5,022 nucleotides of DNA from Anaerolineae bacterium (lineage in GTDB: Bacteria; Chloroflexota; Anaerolineae; JAADDB01), in the NCBI GenBank assembly GCA_015489285.1, contig WGAA01000344.1, positions 1 through 5,022 of the forward strand, written 5' to 3'. Positions 4,934 through 5,022 of this stretch are shown one piece after another; position 1 is the first letter of the stretch, and each line of letters begins with the position of its first letter. The position numbers and the translations under genes were made by a program. The notes below the pieces were generated by a model. That model did not search any database and had not been told where the DNA came from. It saw only the letters and a list, made by a program, of their open reading frames with translations.

Positions 4934-5022
4934 AAGTCACGAGTAACGAGTAACTGCCCGGTGCACACGCGAGGTTGGCCTACAGCGCCAACCCTCTCGC
5001 TCAACTTACGCATCACGTATCA
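4934..5022 (-). repeat. Right arm of the composite inverted repeat (truncated by window end)
   Basis: ACGAGTAACGAGTAACTGCC (4939-4958) is the exact reverse complement of 4622-4641. After a 43-nt spacer (42 nt in the left arm) comes CAACTTACGCATCACGTATCA (5002-5022), written here as CAA, CTTACGC, ATCACGT, ATCA, which matches the reverse complement of array A and its AACTTG edge. The array continues past the window. Confidence 0.65.

Larger units (their letters stand above)
4444..5022. other. Gene-free, repeat- and hairpin-rich intergenic region
   Basis: About 580 bases hold no credible gene. The only long open frame (minus strand, 4771-5016) crosses several hairpins and repeat arrays, lacks a ribosome site, and reads as unstructured sequence. 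The region holds heptanucleotide arrays at both ends and at least five hairpins between them (listed separately). A tRNA-like GGTTCGAGC at 4834-4842 does not sit in a proper T-stem and no cloverleaf can be drawn. Confidence 0.7.

Noticed and set aside
4771..5016. Minus-strand open frame of 81 codons
   Set aside because: Runs through a terminator-like hairpin and heptad arrays, with no ribosome site and no protein-like pattern.

Overview
The window is high-GC bacterial DNA holding three complete or nearly complete genes plus the tail of a fourth, all on the + strand, followed by about 580 bases of repeat-rich non-coding DNA. The gene styles suggest Chloroflexota, probably an Anaerolineae-like or thermophilic lineage. 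The hints are a QueG tail with HEAT-like helices, a secreted Gly-rich beta-helix protein ending in a short YLP-type tail, and heptanucleotide tandem repeats in the intergenic DNA. This assignment is an inference and no marker gene proves it.

Region 1 (1-1519): the 3' end of a probable epoxyqueuosine reductase gene (queG, cut by the window edge) overlaps by an ATGA junction the start of a complete 12-helix MFS transporter gene. The two are very likely co-transcribed and translationally coupled.

Region 2 (1520-3725): a gap with a well-formed sigma-70-type promoter (TTGCTT, 17 bp, TATAAT) and a leader of roughly 210 nt precedes a 637-residue secreted right-handed beta-helix protein. It has 11 GGG motifs spaced about 31-32 residues apart.

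Region 3 (3726-4443): a 184-nt spacer carries a perfect 11-bp hairpin, a further copy of the hairpin arm and a 14-bp palindrome. It leads to a 177-residue gene resembling the uncharacterised DUF6933 family. By hand count this gene is about 49 percent GC against roughly 70 percent in the transporter lines sampled, so it may have been acquired by transfer.

Region 4 (4444-5022): no credible gene. Arrays of 7-nt repeats lie on both sides of a hairpin-rich core. The left block (array A, a 42-nt spacer, array B) recurs on the right in inverted orientation with a 43-nt spacer, and the right copy runs off the window. This looks like an inverted composite repeat element about 490 nt or longer, and it is the most unusual thing in the window. 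The genes do not form one obvious pathway; only the queG-MFS pair looks like an operon.
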